From positions 1 through 43,081 of the IMG/VR virus record IMGVR_UViG_3300024262_000070: a stretch of 43,081 bases of DNA; one strand, 5' to 3'. Shown one piece after another: positions 6,492 through 14,124 of the stretch (the first letter of the stretch is position 1; every line of letters starts with the position of its first letter). Source of the stretch: a virus. The position numbers were made by a program, and so were the translations under genes. The notes under the pieces were generated by a model. That model worked only from the letters and a program-made list of their open reading frames with translations. It searched no databases and was not told the DNA's origin.

Positions 6492-6701
6492 ATGGCAAAA
6501 GGAAATCAGAAAGCAAAACAACGGGCAACAGAAGAGGCAAATATAGAAGAAGGTTTTGTTAAAATTCTTACATCAATAGACAGTATAGCAGACCATGTAG
6601 AACAAACTATGCCCCTAGTAGCACAATCGCTTAGACTGACAATATCAATCACTAAGTTATATCAGAAGGCATACTATGTCACCAAAGACAACAACAAATA
6701 A
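6492..6701 (+). CDS. Hypothetical helical protein, 69 aa
   Basis: Sixty-nine residues with a basic, glutamine/lysine-rich start (AKGNQKAKQRATEE) and an amphipathic helical C-terminus. The ribosome binding site is TTAGGAGGC. Its start resembles that of the late protein at 32089-32694 (AKGNRKNKAKE), perhaps only compositionally. Confidence 0.6.
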   Translation: MAKGNQKAKQRATEEANIEEGFVKILTSIDSIADHVEQTMPLVAQSLRLTISITKLYQKAYYVTKDNNK

Positions 6702-7125
6702 GCCTAAAAGTATAGCGGTATTTTTGCTAATATCACAACCACCAAATGCTAGTGAAATAGTCGCTGTATTACAAGCAGTAGAAAAGTTTGATGCTCTTAT
6801 ATTATGCATCAAGACACCAATAAAAGTAATGCCTATACAACATGCATCAAAAATATGGCAAGCGATTCTAAAACCATACAAAGAGAAAACTTTACTAACA
6901 TCAAGTGACGTAGATTTTACAAGTGTTTCTAAGTTACCAGAATCTTTCAATGACAAAATAATTCTAACCTTGTCGAAAAAAGTATTCGTACATTTGTCTA
7001 CTATGGGCATAAAAGTTTTGTTGGTGGATAGATTAACAGGGTATCACGATGTTTTTCTCCGTAGTGCATATATGCAGGGGCGAGCATTGGATTACATAAC
7101 AGAAAATTATGGAACTAAGAGGTAA
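6676..7125 (+). CDS. Putative alpha/beta (nucleotidyltransferase-like) protein, 149 aa
   Basis: Residues 10-50 look like the first strands and helix of a Rossmann-type fold (SIAVFLLISQPPNASEIVAV, then DALILCIKTP). The later part alternates strands and helices (KIILTLSKKVFVHLSTMGIK, VLLVDR). The pattern recalls cytidylyl/nicotinamide-nucleotide transferases but the HxGH signature is absent, so the assignment is weak. It overlaps the previous gene by 26 bases. Confidence 0.5.
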   Translation: MSPKTTTNKPKSIAVFLLISQPPNASEIVAVLQAVEKFDALILCIKTPIKVMPIQHASKIWQAILKPYKEKTLLTSSDVDFTSVSKLPESFNDKIILTLSKKVFVHLSTMGIKVLLVDRLTGYHDVFLRSAYMQGRALDYITENYGTKR

Positions 7126-7130
7126 TATAT

Positions 7131-7505
7131 ATGACCAAATTTGTAAACAATGAGGCACAAGAGGATGACATATTATTCGTCACTTTTGGTGCTCTAAAAG
7201 CAAATCAAGACAGAGCGAAAGCTTATCTTGTAAAAGCAGGTGAATCTATAGAGGGAATAGTAACATCAATTAAAGACTCCCCAAAAAAGTATAAGAAAAT
7301 CTATACTTTGAAAGTTAAAGGAGAAGAAAAACCTCTAATAATCACAGGAAAGACCGACCTAGTAAAGAAAATGGGTCACGACCCAACAGTTAAAGTACCA
7401 AAGGTTGTCGCAGTAAATGACCTTGTACAAATAACTTTTGTGGGCGTTACAAAGACCAGCAATAATAACAACTACTTTAATTTTGAAGTAGGTGTTGCAC
7501 AGTGA
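7131..7505 (+). CDS. Possible single-stranded DNA-binding or beta-barrel protein, 124 aa
   Basis: A 124-residue beta-rich protein: segments ESIEGIVTSIKDS, KIYTLKVKGEEKPLIITGK and VNDLVQITFVGV resemble the strands of an OB-fold. Its position just before the DNA polymerase module supports a single-stranded DNA-binding role. This rests on fold pattern and context only. The start ATG at 7131 follows AAGAGGTAA. Confidence 0.45.
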   Translation: MTKFVNNEAQEDDILFVTFGALKANQDRAKAYLVKAGESIEGIVTSIKDSPKKYKKIYTLKVKGEEKPLIITGKTDLVKKMGHDPTVKVPKVVAVNDLVQITFVGVTKTSNNNNYFNFEVGVAQ

Positions 7506-7774
7506 AACAAACTAAACTAACACGCTTGGAAAAATCTGTTGATAATACTTTAGGTACTGTTGATAAGCTAGTTCAAGTCTTGTCAAACACCAAGGAAGAT
7601 GCTTTGAAACTTGTTTCTCAAACAGAGGAAGAATGGACAAAAGCAAAAGCAGAATATGAAGCTACTTGGGAAGATGCTAAAGCAAAGTATGATGCTACTG
7701 AAAGCAGACTTCAACAGTTGCAAAAGCGTTGTCTAAAAACAGCCAAATACGTAGACAAAATACTAAACCAGTAA
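7502..7774 (+). CDS. Coiled-coil protein, 90 aa
   Basis: Ninety residues starting at GTG 7502, which overlaps the previous stop. Most of the length is a heptad-bearing helix (LEKSVDNTLGTVDKLVQVL and KAEYEATWEDAKAKYDATE). It is probably an oligomeric accessory of its overlapping neighbour. A stem-loop terminator follows directly. Confidence 0.6.
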   Translation: MKQTKLTRLEKSVDNTLGTVDKLVQVLSNTKEDALKLVSQTEEEWTKAKAEYEATWEDAKAKYDATESRLQQLQKRCLKTAKYVDKILNQ

Positions 7775-7779
7775 TTTTG

Positions 7780-7803
7780 GGGGTCATTCCCCACTTTTAT
7801 TTT
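7780..7803 (+). terminator. Stem-loop terminator
   Basis: GGGG (7780-7783), loop TCATT, CCCC (7789-7792), then ACTTTTATTTT. It stands six bases after the coiled-coil gene stop and directly before the structured RNA, so it separates the two transcription or processing units. Confidence 0.65.
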
Positions 7804-8057
7804 AGCAGGGATGCGACTGCTGTGGACACGATTCCACAAGAATAACGCATAGTTTATTCACTCATGTTTCCCAGGACTTCGAGACTCCTGTTGAGAGAAC
7901 GTGAGACAAAGAACCCTCCTCGTATGAGGTACGCCAGTAGTAAATTGGGTCTGGTAGGTTATAACCTGGCTGAACATAAGGAGTTAACATTGCCCTTACC
8001 ACAAAGAGATGGTATAGGTGTTGCGTGTTTGTATGGGTTCGATTCCCACCAGCTAAA
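7801..8057 (+). ncRNA. Structured non-coding RNA with tRNA-like 3' end
   Basis: About 257 bases with no convincing gene, visibly richer in G and C than the flanks. Perfect local stems: ATGCG 7811-7815 with CGCAT 7846-7850; TGTGGA 7821-7826 with TCCACA 7833-7838; CAGGA 7872-7876 with TCCTG 7886-7890; CCTC 7918-7921 with GAGG 7926-7929; GCCAG 7933-7937 with CTGGC 7966-7970; TACCA 7997-8001 with TGGTA 8010-8014. The 3' end GGGTTCGATTCCCACCAGCTAA has a tRNA-style T-loop, and CAGCTAA can pair (six of seven) with TTAGCAG at 7802-7808 to close the molecule. ATGCGAC 7811-7817 could alternatively pair with GTTGCGT 8020-8026. A tmRNA-like molecule, an intron-bearing tRNA or a new viral RNA are possible; no tag peptide ending is seen. 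Confidence 0.55.
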
Positions 8058-8058
8058 T

Positions 8059-8166
8059 ATGAAACAATGTCCAAAATGTAAAACAGAAATGGTGCTATAC
8101 CAATTACTAGGTGGTAAATTTAGATGGGAATGCCCTAATTGTAAGTATGAAGGTGAAATAGAATGA
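8059..8166 (+). CDS. Zinc-ribbon microprotein, 35 aa
   Basis: Thirty-five residues with two CxxC pairs (CPKCKTEM and CPNCKYEG), a minimal zinc ribbon. The ATG at 8059 starts two bases after the tRNA-like acceptor strand and has no ribosome binding site, so it may be translated leaderless after RNA processing. Its stop overlaps the polymerase ATG, implying coupling. A longer frame upstream runs through the structured RNA and is not believed. Confidence 0.6.
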   Translation: MKQCPKCKTEMVLYQLLGGKFRWECPNCKYEGEIE

Positions 8167-9890
8167 TAGCAATAGATACTGAAACAATTTCATTAGAAGA
8201 TAGAACCCTTGTAGGATTTAGCATTGCTAATGAAACACAAGCAAAATATTATCCTATTTTACACAGCAAATTTAAAAATGTAGATTGGGATGAAGCAAGA
8301 GAAACATTACAGCATATAATAGATACAAATCCAATTGTATTTCATAACTCTTCTTTCGATATACCTGTTCTGACAAATTGGGGAATTGACTTATCTAAAG
8401 CAGATATACATGACACATTAATTATAGCAAATTTACTAGATGAAAATGTAAGACATGGATTGAAGGTACTTTCTAAGAGGTACTTACATCACACCATGAC
8501 AGAGCTTAAAGAGATTGTTGGTACTGGTAAGAAGAGAATTAGTGTTGCAGATGCCGATGAACGTATCTTAAAGTATGCAGCCGATGATGCTAGACAAACG
8601 CTTAAACTTTTTTACTACTTGTATCCAAAACTGTCACAAGATAGAAAATTGTTTAAGTTATACAATGAAATAGAGAAACCTTTGTTAAAAGTCATAGCAG
8701 ATATGCACATTGGAGGCATAATGATAGATGCAGGCAGAATTAAAGAAATTGAACAACTTTGCATCAAGAAAACAGACTCGGCAAAAGAGAAATTAGACTA
8801 TGTTATGGAAGGTGTAAATTGTAACAGCACCAAACAGCTAAGAGAATTTTTTATTGGCAAAGAACGTATGCCTATATTAAAACAGACAGACAAAGGTGCT
8901 CCATCAATGGACAAAGAGACACTTAAAACATACGCTGAAACAAATAGTACAGCCAAATTGCTCTTGGAGTATCGTAAGTATGCCAAAATCCTATCAACAT
9001 TTATCCCTGCACTTTCACCAAAAGAGATAGATTTAAAGACTTGTAGGGGTAAGATTCATGCTTCGTTTAATCAAGCAGGTACAACAAGTGGGCGATTCAG
9101 TAGCTCTAAACCTAACATGCAGAATATCCCCAAGGGAGAGAAGGATGAGTTTGGTATCAGAGATTGCATAGTAGCTGACCCTGGACAAATTCTTATTGGG
9201 GCAGATTATTCGCAGGTCGAGCTAAGAATCATGGCTCACTTCTCACAGGACTTTAACTTAATGAAAGCTTACAATGGTACAACAGATGTGCATACTATAA
9301 CTGCGGAAGCTTGTGGTATCACCAGAGACAAAGCAAAAACAATTAACTTTGGATTAATCTATGGTATGAGAGCTAAGACTCTGGGAAAACGGATTGATGT
9401 AGGATATGATGAAGCACAGTCATATATTGATAAATACTTCGAAACTTACAATGCGATTAAACCGTTCTGGGAGCTTACTGAGCAGCAAGTAAGGGGAAGA
9501 GGGTATGTTGAGACCTTCTTTGGTAGAAAGAGGCGTAGGACACGTGAGTTTCAAGCTAAAGACAAGTTTGACCAAAGCAGAGAGATAGGTTCTATGACTA
9601 ATGCTATTATTCAAGGCACAGGTGCAGATATGATGAAGAAATCAATGGTTACTATGTATCCACAGTTAAAAGCAATCGGGGCACGTATCGTTTCTACTGT
9701 GCACGATGAAGTAATTGTTTCATGTCCAATCAAGAACGCCAAGAAGGGGTTTAAGATAGTGCATGAGAGTATGATGCAAGCTGGCAAAGATTTAACTGTT
9801 CCGATTGCAGTTGATTGCAAGTATGGTAGAACCTGGGGCGAGGCACATGGAGATGGAATTAAATTGGAGGAGATAAAATGCCAAGAATAG
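8163..9890 (+). CDS. polA: Family A DNA polymerase with 3'-5' exonuclease
   Basis: A 575-residue replicative or repair DNA polymerase of the Pol I family, lacking the 5' nuclease domain. Proofreading exonuclease: D-T-E at 5-7, HNSSFDIPVL at 61-70, and YAADDA at 138-143. Polymerase: motif A DYSQVELR near 348, motif B RDKAKTINFGLIYG at 388-401, motif C VHDE at 513-516, so all catalytic aspartates are present. The length matches compact phage enzymes. The start overlaps the zinc-ribbon stop and the end overlaps the phosphatase start. It probably copies the viral genome together with the primase-helicase at 38.7 kb. Confidence 0.97.
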   Translation: MIAIDTETISLEDRTLVGFSIANETQAKYYPILHSKFKNVDWDEARETLQHIIDTNPIVFHNSSFDIPVLTNWGIDLSKADIHDTLIIANLLDENVRHGLKVLSKRYLHHTMTELKEIVGTGKKRISVADADERILKYAADDARQTLKLFYYLYPKLSQDRKLFKLYNEIEKPLLKVIADMHIGGIMIDAGRIKEIEQLCIKKTDSAKEKLDYVMEGVNCNSTKQLREFFIGKERMPILKQTDKGAPSMDKETLKTYAETNSTAKLLLEYRKYAKILSTFIPALSPKEIDLKTCRGKIHASFNQAGTTSGRFSSSKPNMQNIPKGEKDEFGIRDCIVADPGQILIGADYSQVELRIMAHFSQDFNLMKAYNGTTDVHTITAEACGITRDKAKTINFGLIYGMRAKTLGKRIDVGYDEAQSYIDKYFETYNAIKPFWELTEQQVRGRGYVETFFGRKRRRTREFQAKDKFDQSREIGSMTNAIIQGTGADMMKKSMVTMYPQLKAIGARIVSTVHDEVIVSCPIKNAKKGFKIVHESMMQAGKDLTVPIAVDCKYGRTWGEAHGDGIKLEEIKCQE

Positions 9891-10264
9891 TAATAATGTC
9901 AATACAAAATTTACTGCGAATACCCTATTTAAAAAATTCGTTTAAACATGCAATTATATTTGTTACGACAAATCCAGAGTATTATGATTTTGGACACACA
10001 CAATTTTGGCAAATGAATACTGCTGATAATGATACACCAATAGTTAGTGACCTTTCTATATGGGCGTTAAAACAAATAATACAAACTGGTCAAGATTATG
10101 ATACAATCTATGTATGTTGTGATGCAGGCTTATCACGTAGTCCAGCAGTAGCACATTTCATAGCAGTACACTTACATGAATTTAAACAAGCAGCAGTAAT
10201 GCAAAAGAAATATAGGTTTATGAATTATGAATTACATTTAAAATTAATGAGGGAAATACCATGA
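9878..10264 (+). CDS. Cysteine-based protein phosphatase (dual-specificity-like)
   Basis: A 128-residue protein with the P-loop CDAGLSRS (C81 to R87), the C-x5-R signature of tyrosine and dual-specificity phosphatases, followed by the typical SPAVAHFIA helix. An aspartate in MNTADNDTP could be the general acid. It would remove phosphate from tyrosine or serine residues of host or viral proteins, or from RNA 5' ends as some relatives do. The start has GGAGGAG upstream and overlaps the polymerase stop by 13 bases. Confidence 0.8.
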   Translation: MPRIVIMSIQNLLRIPYLKNSFKHAIIFVTTNPEYYDFGHTQFWQMNTADNDTPIVSDLSIWALKQIIQTGQDYDTIYVCCDAGLSRSPAVAHFIAVHLHEFKQAAVMQKKYRFMNYELHLKLMREIP

Positions 10265-10515
10265 TAGGAGATATATTATTCACACTGGCTGCAATTGGAT
10301 TTACATATTCAGCAGTACCACAAATATTAAAACTACATAGAGTTAAAAATTCTTTAAGTGTTAGTTATCAAAGACATAAAATTATACTTGCATGTGTAAT
10401 TGTTTCTATTGCTGCATGTATTTACACTGAATTATGGTTATCCACAGCAATGAATACTGTACAACTAGCATGTGTACTTATTTTAATGTATCAAATTAAA
10501 AAATATAGGAGATAA
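10261..10515 (+). CDS. PQ-loop / SemiSWEET-like membrane protein
   Basis: An 84-residue membrane protein with three predicted helices. The first includes SAVPQILKLHRVKNSLSVSY: P20-Q21 is the PQ-loop signature, followed by the typical K-N-S-x-S-V-S-Y. SemiSWEETs are three-helix sugar transporters that dimerise to form a channel. A viral copy might move sugars for the glycan cassette that follows, which is inference. It is coupled to the phosphatase by an ATGA overlap. Confidence 0.75.
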   Translation: MIGDILFTLAAIGFTYSAVPQILKLHRVKNSLSVSYQRHKIILACVIVSIAACIYTELWLSTAMNTVQLACVLILMYQIKKYRR

Positions 10516-10518
10516 AAA

Positions 10519-10974
10519 ATGAAAACATTATATCTAGCCCACAATTTTAATATAAGAAAAGCTATAAGAAGGTGGGAATTAACGATAGAAGGCAAGTATA
10601 ACATCAACCTAGACAATCCATTCTATGACCATGATAGAAACGATATTCAAGCGTTGGACAAATTAGAAGATGATAGTCCAGAGCAAGCAAAATACTTCAA
10701 GGAAAGAAACACACTTACTATGGTGGACAGTATTGTTGAGGGCGATTTAGAATTGATACGCAAATCTGATGGACTTGTAACCAGAGTTAAAAACCCAAGC
10801 ATCGGAACAAGTATGGAGATATTCTTCGCCAGTAGAATCTTGAGGATACCTGTTTATATAATTACTAAGAAACATGCGAACCATCCCTGGATTAAGAAAC
10901 ATTCAACCATGACATTCAACAATATGAAAGAATTTGAAAATTTTGTAGAACGTGAATGGGGGAAAAGAAAATAA
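10519..10974 (+). CDS. Nucleoside 2-deoxyribosyltransferase-like protein
   Basis: A 151-residue protein with the family layout: YLAHNF strand at 5-10, then VEGDLELIRKSDGLVTRV (D76, D84), then GTSMEIFFASRI (E100 as probable nucleophile) and PVYIITKKH. Such enzymes cleave or exchange the base on deoxynucleosides; relatives also act on nucleotides (DNPHs). With the DUF1599-like gene this hints at nucleotide-pool manipulation. The C-terminal tail FVEREWGKRK resembles that of the next protein. Start ATG 10519, after AGGAGATAAAA. Confidence 0.75.
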   Translation: MKTLYLAHNFNIRKAIRRWELTIEGKYNINLDNPFYDHDRNDIQALDKLEDDSPEQAKYFKERNTLTMVDSIVEGDLELIRKSDGLVTRVKNPSIGTSMEIFFASRILRIPVYIITKKHANHPWIKKHSTMTFNNMKEFENFVEREWGKRK

Positions 10975-11300
10975 TGCTTCCAGAAAGAGAGAAAAGATAT
11001 AGGCAAAGTGAAAAAGGAAAGTCAACAATAGCCAAACTTTCCTCTAAACATAGAGGATTAGGTCATATTCTTGTATCTTCTAATCCATTTGCCAGTTCTG
11101 TTCTTGTAGACCATCATCATCTTACAGATACTTATGCTATAGCAATTCCTAGAGAATTACATAGATTATATCAAGGCAAACATCACAAAGAAATGATGAT
11201 GGATATTATAAAACAGATTTATTTAAAAGATACTGTGACAACTATTAACATGGTTCAAAATGAAAAATTTGTAGAAAAAAATTGGGGCAGAAAAAAATGA
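10974..11300 (+). CDS. Putative HNH-like nuclease, 108 aa
   Basis: The start is the ATG of a TAATG overlap at 10974. The N-terminus REKRYRQSEKGKSTIAK resembles basic arms of phage HNH proteins. VLVDHHHLTDTYAIAIPREL, followed by H-R-L-Y-Q-G-K-H-H, looks like a cysteine-free HNH core. The C-terminal tail KFVEKNWGRKK repeats the tail of the gene before. Family placement is tentative. Confidence 0.6.
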   Translation: MLPEREKRYRQSEKGKSTIAKLSSKHRGLGHILVSSNPFASSVLVDHHHLTDTYAIAIPRELHRLYQGKHHKEMMMDIIKQIYLKDTVTTINMVQNEKFVEKNWGRKK

Positions 11301-11545
11301 AATTTATGTCTGTTGATGGTTTTAAATGTACATATGGTAAGGATAAAATATTAAAAGTAAAAACTGACGGATGGGAAGTAATAACTTTTGATGAAATTTT
11401 ACACATTGTAAGACATATATTTGAGAATGAAGAAAGAATATATCCTAAGTCACATGGATTTATGGGCAGCGATATGTTCTTCAAGAAAATAAAGGAGGAG
11501 AAAGATGCCATACATAAAAAAGATGCAGAGAAAAGCAATAGATGA
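11297..11545 (+). CDS. Hypothetical protein, 82 aa
   Basis: Starts at ATG 11297, overlapping the previous stop. It is mixed alpha/beta (KFMSVDGFKCTYGKDKILKV), ending in a charged lysine-rich tail. No family recognised. The end carries the GGAGGAG site for the next gene. Confidence 0.55.
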   Translation: MKFMSVDGFKCTYGKDKILKVKTDGWEVITFDEILHIVRHIFENEERIYPKSHGFMGSDMFFKKIKEEKDAIHKKDAEKSNR

Positions 11546-11765
11546 AATAGTTGATGATGCACATTTTAATCTTGCGGCAAATGGAAGTCTTAACTATTTC
11601 CTAGTAAAATTAATGCTAGCAAGACGTAAAAAAGAAATGGAGAGCTACACATTTTATAAGTGTTTCCTTGGAGAATTAGAAATGTGCAAGCAAGAAATTT
11701 ACAGACGATACGTTGCTCCATATGAAGATAAAAAGATAAAAGAAAATGGAGATGTTGAAGAATGA
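11505..11765 (+). CDS. DUF6899-like small protein, 86 aa
   Basis: The pattern MPYIKKMQRKAIDEIV, then A-N-G-S-L-N-Y-F-L-V-K-L, and the C-terminus YRRYVAPYEDKKIKENGDV match, from memory, a small uncharacterised family (DUF6899) frequent in virus and metagenome data. It is helical with no catalytic signature. It is preceded by GGAGGAG and overlaps the previous gene by 41 bases and the next by 4. Confidence 0.7.
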   Translation: MPYIKKMQRKAIDEIVDDAHFNLAANGSLNYFLVKLMLARRKKEMESYTFYKCFLGELEMCKQEIYRRYVAPYEDKKIKENGDVEE

Positions 11766-13702
11766 AATTTGCAGCATATACAAAAGATAGAGAGGCACTT
11801 AAAGAAGCTTCATCAGGTGGAATATTCTACGAGTTAGCTGAATACTTTATCATCAATGGTGGAGTTGTAGTTGGAGTAACAATGGAAGAACTAACACCTG
11901 AATTTCTTATGACTGATAACTTAGAAGATGTAAAAAAGATGCGTGGTTCTAAGTATCTATGGGCGAATCCACTTCCTATATTTGAATGCATAGAATTTGC
12001 AAAAACTCCTGTACTATTCGTTGGATTACCTTGTCAAGTAATAGGTTTAAAACGATACCTTAAAAATAGAAACATACCAGACAAGCATATAACTTATGTA
12101 TCTCTTCGTTGTCATGGAGTAATCAAAACAAAAATATTTAAGGATTATATAGCCTGGATAGAAAATGTAACAAAAAAGCATCTTGTTAATGTTAAATTCA
12201 GAAGTAAAGTAAACGGATGGAAAGGTGCTGGAGTTGGATTTACTTATGATGCTGGAAACAGCTTTAAATTCACAGTATTTTTTAAACCAAAACTTATTAA
12301 AGATTATATAAAACAACATAATGTATTTCCAATGTGTAAGAACTGCACCAAGGATAGAAACGACAGCGACATTACCCTTGGCGATTATTGGGGTTGTCAT
12401 CCAGCACTAAAGAACAGATATGGTACAAGTATTGTAGAAACTAACACAGAAAAAGGTCATAAATTATTTACAAATTTAAAGAATGTAAAATGGGAAATTG
12501 TTTTTACCATTAAACATAAACCACACGTTTTTGTAGATAATAATAAAATAGGACTTCTCAAGGTTGCAGACTTTCATAACTTTGGTAATCTTATGCTTTC
12601 CAGTAATTTTATAACTTATACGAAAGCTGTAAATAAAGATGCAAAATTTGTCTTTATTGAAAACGAATCGGCACAAGATGTAATAGAAAAAGCAACAGGT
12701 GTAACAGATATTGAGTACAGACATATAGAAACATTGAGTAGATTTAACTTAAAGAAGGTGCTCCTGGACACATTCATAGGACTTGTAAATCCACAAGAAA
12801 TGGAACAGGTCAAGGTATTTGCAGACTGTAAACATGTGGCTGTCTTAGGAGGCGACCATTTCTCAGGTGGAATACACTATGCAACCTGGATTATAAATCT
12901 CATAAGACTTAATGCTCTTGCCAAGTGTGGAAAGCAGGTTCATATAGTTAGTAACACTGTAGGCAAATTCCCCTGGTTCTTGAAACCTTTTGTTACACAT
13001 GCTTTTAATAATCTGGAATCAATATGGTGTAGAGATGAGGACAGTATAAAAAGACTAAACAATATAAATGTATATAAAAATGTTTGCTATGCACCAGACC
13101 TTGCATTCTTACCCCTACACAATGAGCTTGAAAATGAAGTAGAAGCAGTAAAAAATGGGTACTGTACCATAGTCACATCGACCTTGTGGAAACAATATGC
13201 AAATACATACAAAGAATATATCAGTGGAGTAAAGAGAATGGCACAAGCATTAATTCTCTTAACACATAAAAATGTAATGATTTTGCCTCACAGCACATAT
13301 GAAAGTGATTTACAGATAGCTAGAGATGTAGCAGATAACAACAGTATCTTTGCTCTCATTGGTGATGAACCTATGACACCAAGTAAAGCTAGAGCAGTAT
13401 TGGCAAACAGTTATCTCAATGTCTCGTTCAGAATGCATGGTGCTATTTCATCACTTGCATCAGATGTTCCAGTTATAGCAATAGCATATAGTCCAAAATA
13501 CGAGGGCGTTATATCAGATGGGTATGACTTGCCTGAACTTGTTGTTGATAAAATGAGTAGAAAAAACTGGCAAAAATGCATTGAAGAAACTATAAGCTCT
13601 ATCAAATATGTAGAAAAATATCGTGACATTATTGTTATGAAAATAGTAGAAGCAAATGAAGTAATGAAAATGGCATTGAAACCATTAGGAGGAATAAAAT
13701 GA
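11762..13702 (+). CDS. FrhB-like / polysaccharide pyruvyl transferase fusion
   Basis: A 646-residue two-domain protein. Residues 1-250 resemble the F420-reducing hydrogenase beta subunit family (FrhB/FdhB): SSGGIF at 17-22, GLPCQVIGLKRYL at 88-100, cysteines 117, 192 and 195 (CKNC), and SDITLGDYWGC at 202-212. Such domains bind Fe-S and flavin, and relatives occur in polysaccharide clusters. Residues about 350-640 are a polysaccharide pyruvyl transferase: VLGGDHFSGG, VNSYLN-type region, SFRMHGAISS near 555-564, then VPVIAIAYSPK. It should ketal-pyruvylate a sugar in the host cytoplasm. It stands first in the glycan cassette, coupled by ATGA. Confidence 0.85.
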   Translation: MKFAAYTKDREALKEASSGGIFYELAEYFIINGGVVVGVTMEELTPEFLMTDNLEDVKKMRGSKYLWANPLPIFECIEFAKTPVLFVGLPCQVIGLKRYLKNRNIPDKHITYVSLRCHGVIKTKIFKDYIAWIENVTKKHLVNVKFRSKVNGWKGAGVGFTYDAGNSFKFTVFFKPKLIKDYIKQHNVFPMCKNCTKDRNDSDITLGDYWGCHPALKNRYGTSIVETNTEKGHKLFTNLKNVKWEIVFTIKHKPHVFVDNNKIGLLKVADFHNFGNLMLSSNFITYTKAVNKDAKFVFIENESAQDVIEKATGVTDIEYRHIETLSRFNLKKVLLDTFIGLVNPQEMEQVKVFADCKHVAVLGGDHFSGGIHYATWIINLIRLNALAKCGKQVHIVSNTVGKFPWFLKPFVTHAFNNLESIWCRDEDSIKRLNNINVYKNVCYAPDLAFLPLHNELENEVEAVKNGYCTIVTSTLWKQYANTYKEYISGVKRMAQALILLTHKNVMILPHSTYESDLQIARDVADNNSIFALIGDEPMTPSKARAVLANSYLNVSFRMHGAISSLASDVPVIAIAYSPKYEGVISDGYDLPELVVDKMSRKNWQKCIEETISSIKYVEKYRDIIVMKIVEANEVMKMALKPLGGIK

Positions 13703-14124
13703 AAATATGTAGAAAATGTGGAACTGAGTTAATTATAAATAAAAATTGGTGCAAAACTCAGGCTATAAGTCGAAATTATGTTTGCCATGACTGTGAAAAT
13801 AAAAGACAGAAAAAATGGAGAAAAGAAAATAAGGAACGTGTAGCAATAAGAGAAGCAAGATACCGAAAAAATCAAAGAAAAGAGCTAGATAAATTAAAAG
13901 TAAATGGATGTGCAATATGTGGATATAATAAATGTAACGCTGTACTAGACTTTCATCACGTTAATCCACAAGATAAAAAATTTAGTTTACAATGTTCAGC
14001 TATGAATCGTTCACCTGTTAATATAATTATAGAGGTCAACAAATGTATTTTGTTGTGCTCAAATTGTCACAAAGAAATTCATTATGGAGGTAAATACGAT
14101 GAAAATTTTATTCATACACCATAA
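13699..14124 (+). CDS. HNH endonuclease
   Basis: A 141-residue HNH nuclease. An N-terminal zinc finger (CRKCGTELI ... CHDC) and a basic helical arm precede the core CAICGYNKCNAVLDFHHVNP, then C-S-N-C-H near 120. The core is nearly identical to that of the nuclease at 38162. It sits between the pyruvyl transferase and the GT4, which suggests a homing gene inserted into the cassette. It is coupled by ATGA and overlaps the GT4 start by 26 bases. Confidence 0.85.
   Translation: MKICRKCGTELIINKNWCKTQAISRNYVCHDCENKRQKKWRKENKERVAIREARYRKNQRKELDKLKVNGCAICGYNKCNAVLDFHHVNPQDKKFSLQCSAMNRSPVNIIIEVNKCILLCSNCHKEIHYGGKYDENFIHTP

Noticed and set aside
7801-8057. Canonical tmRNA
   Set aside because: The 3' end fits, but no resume codon or tag ending in A-A-stop was found and the 5' GGATTCGAC consensus is only partly present.
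7864-8166. A 100-codon frame through the structured RNA into the zinc ribbon
   Set aside because: Its first 65 codons coincide with the stems of the RNA, it has no ribosome binding site, and its composition differs from other genes; only the last 35 codons look like protein.
12047-12813. Minus-strand frames within the FrhB fusion gene
   Set aside because: They lie opposite a protein with clear motifs and lack start signals.
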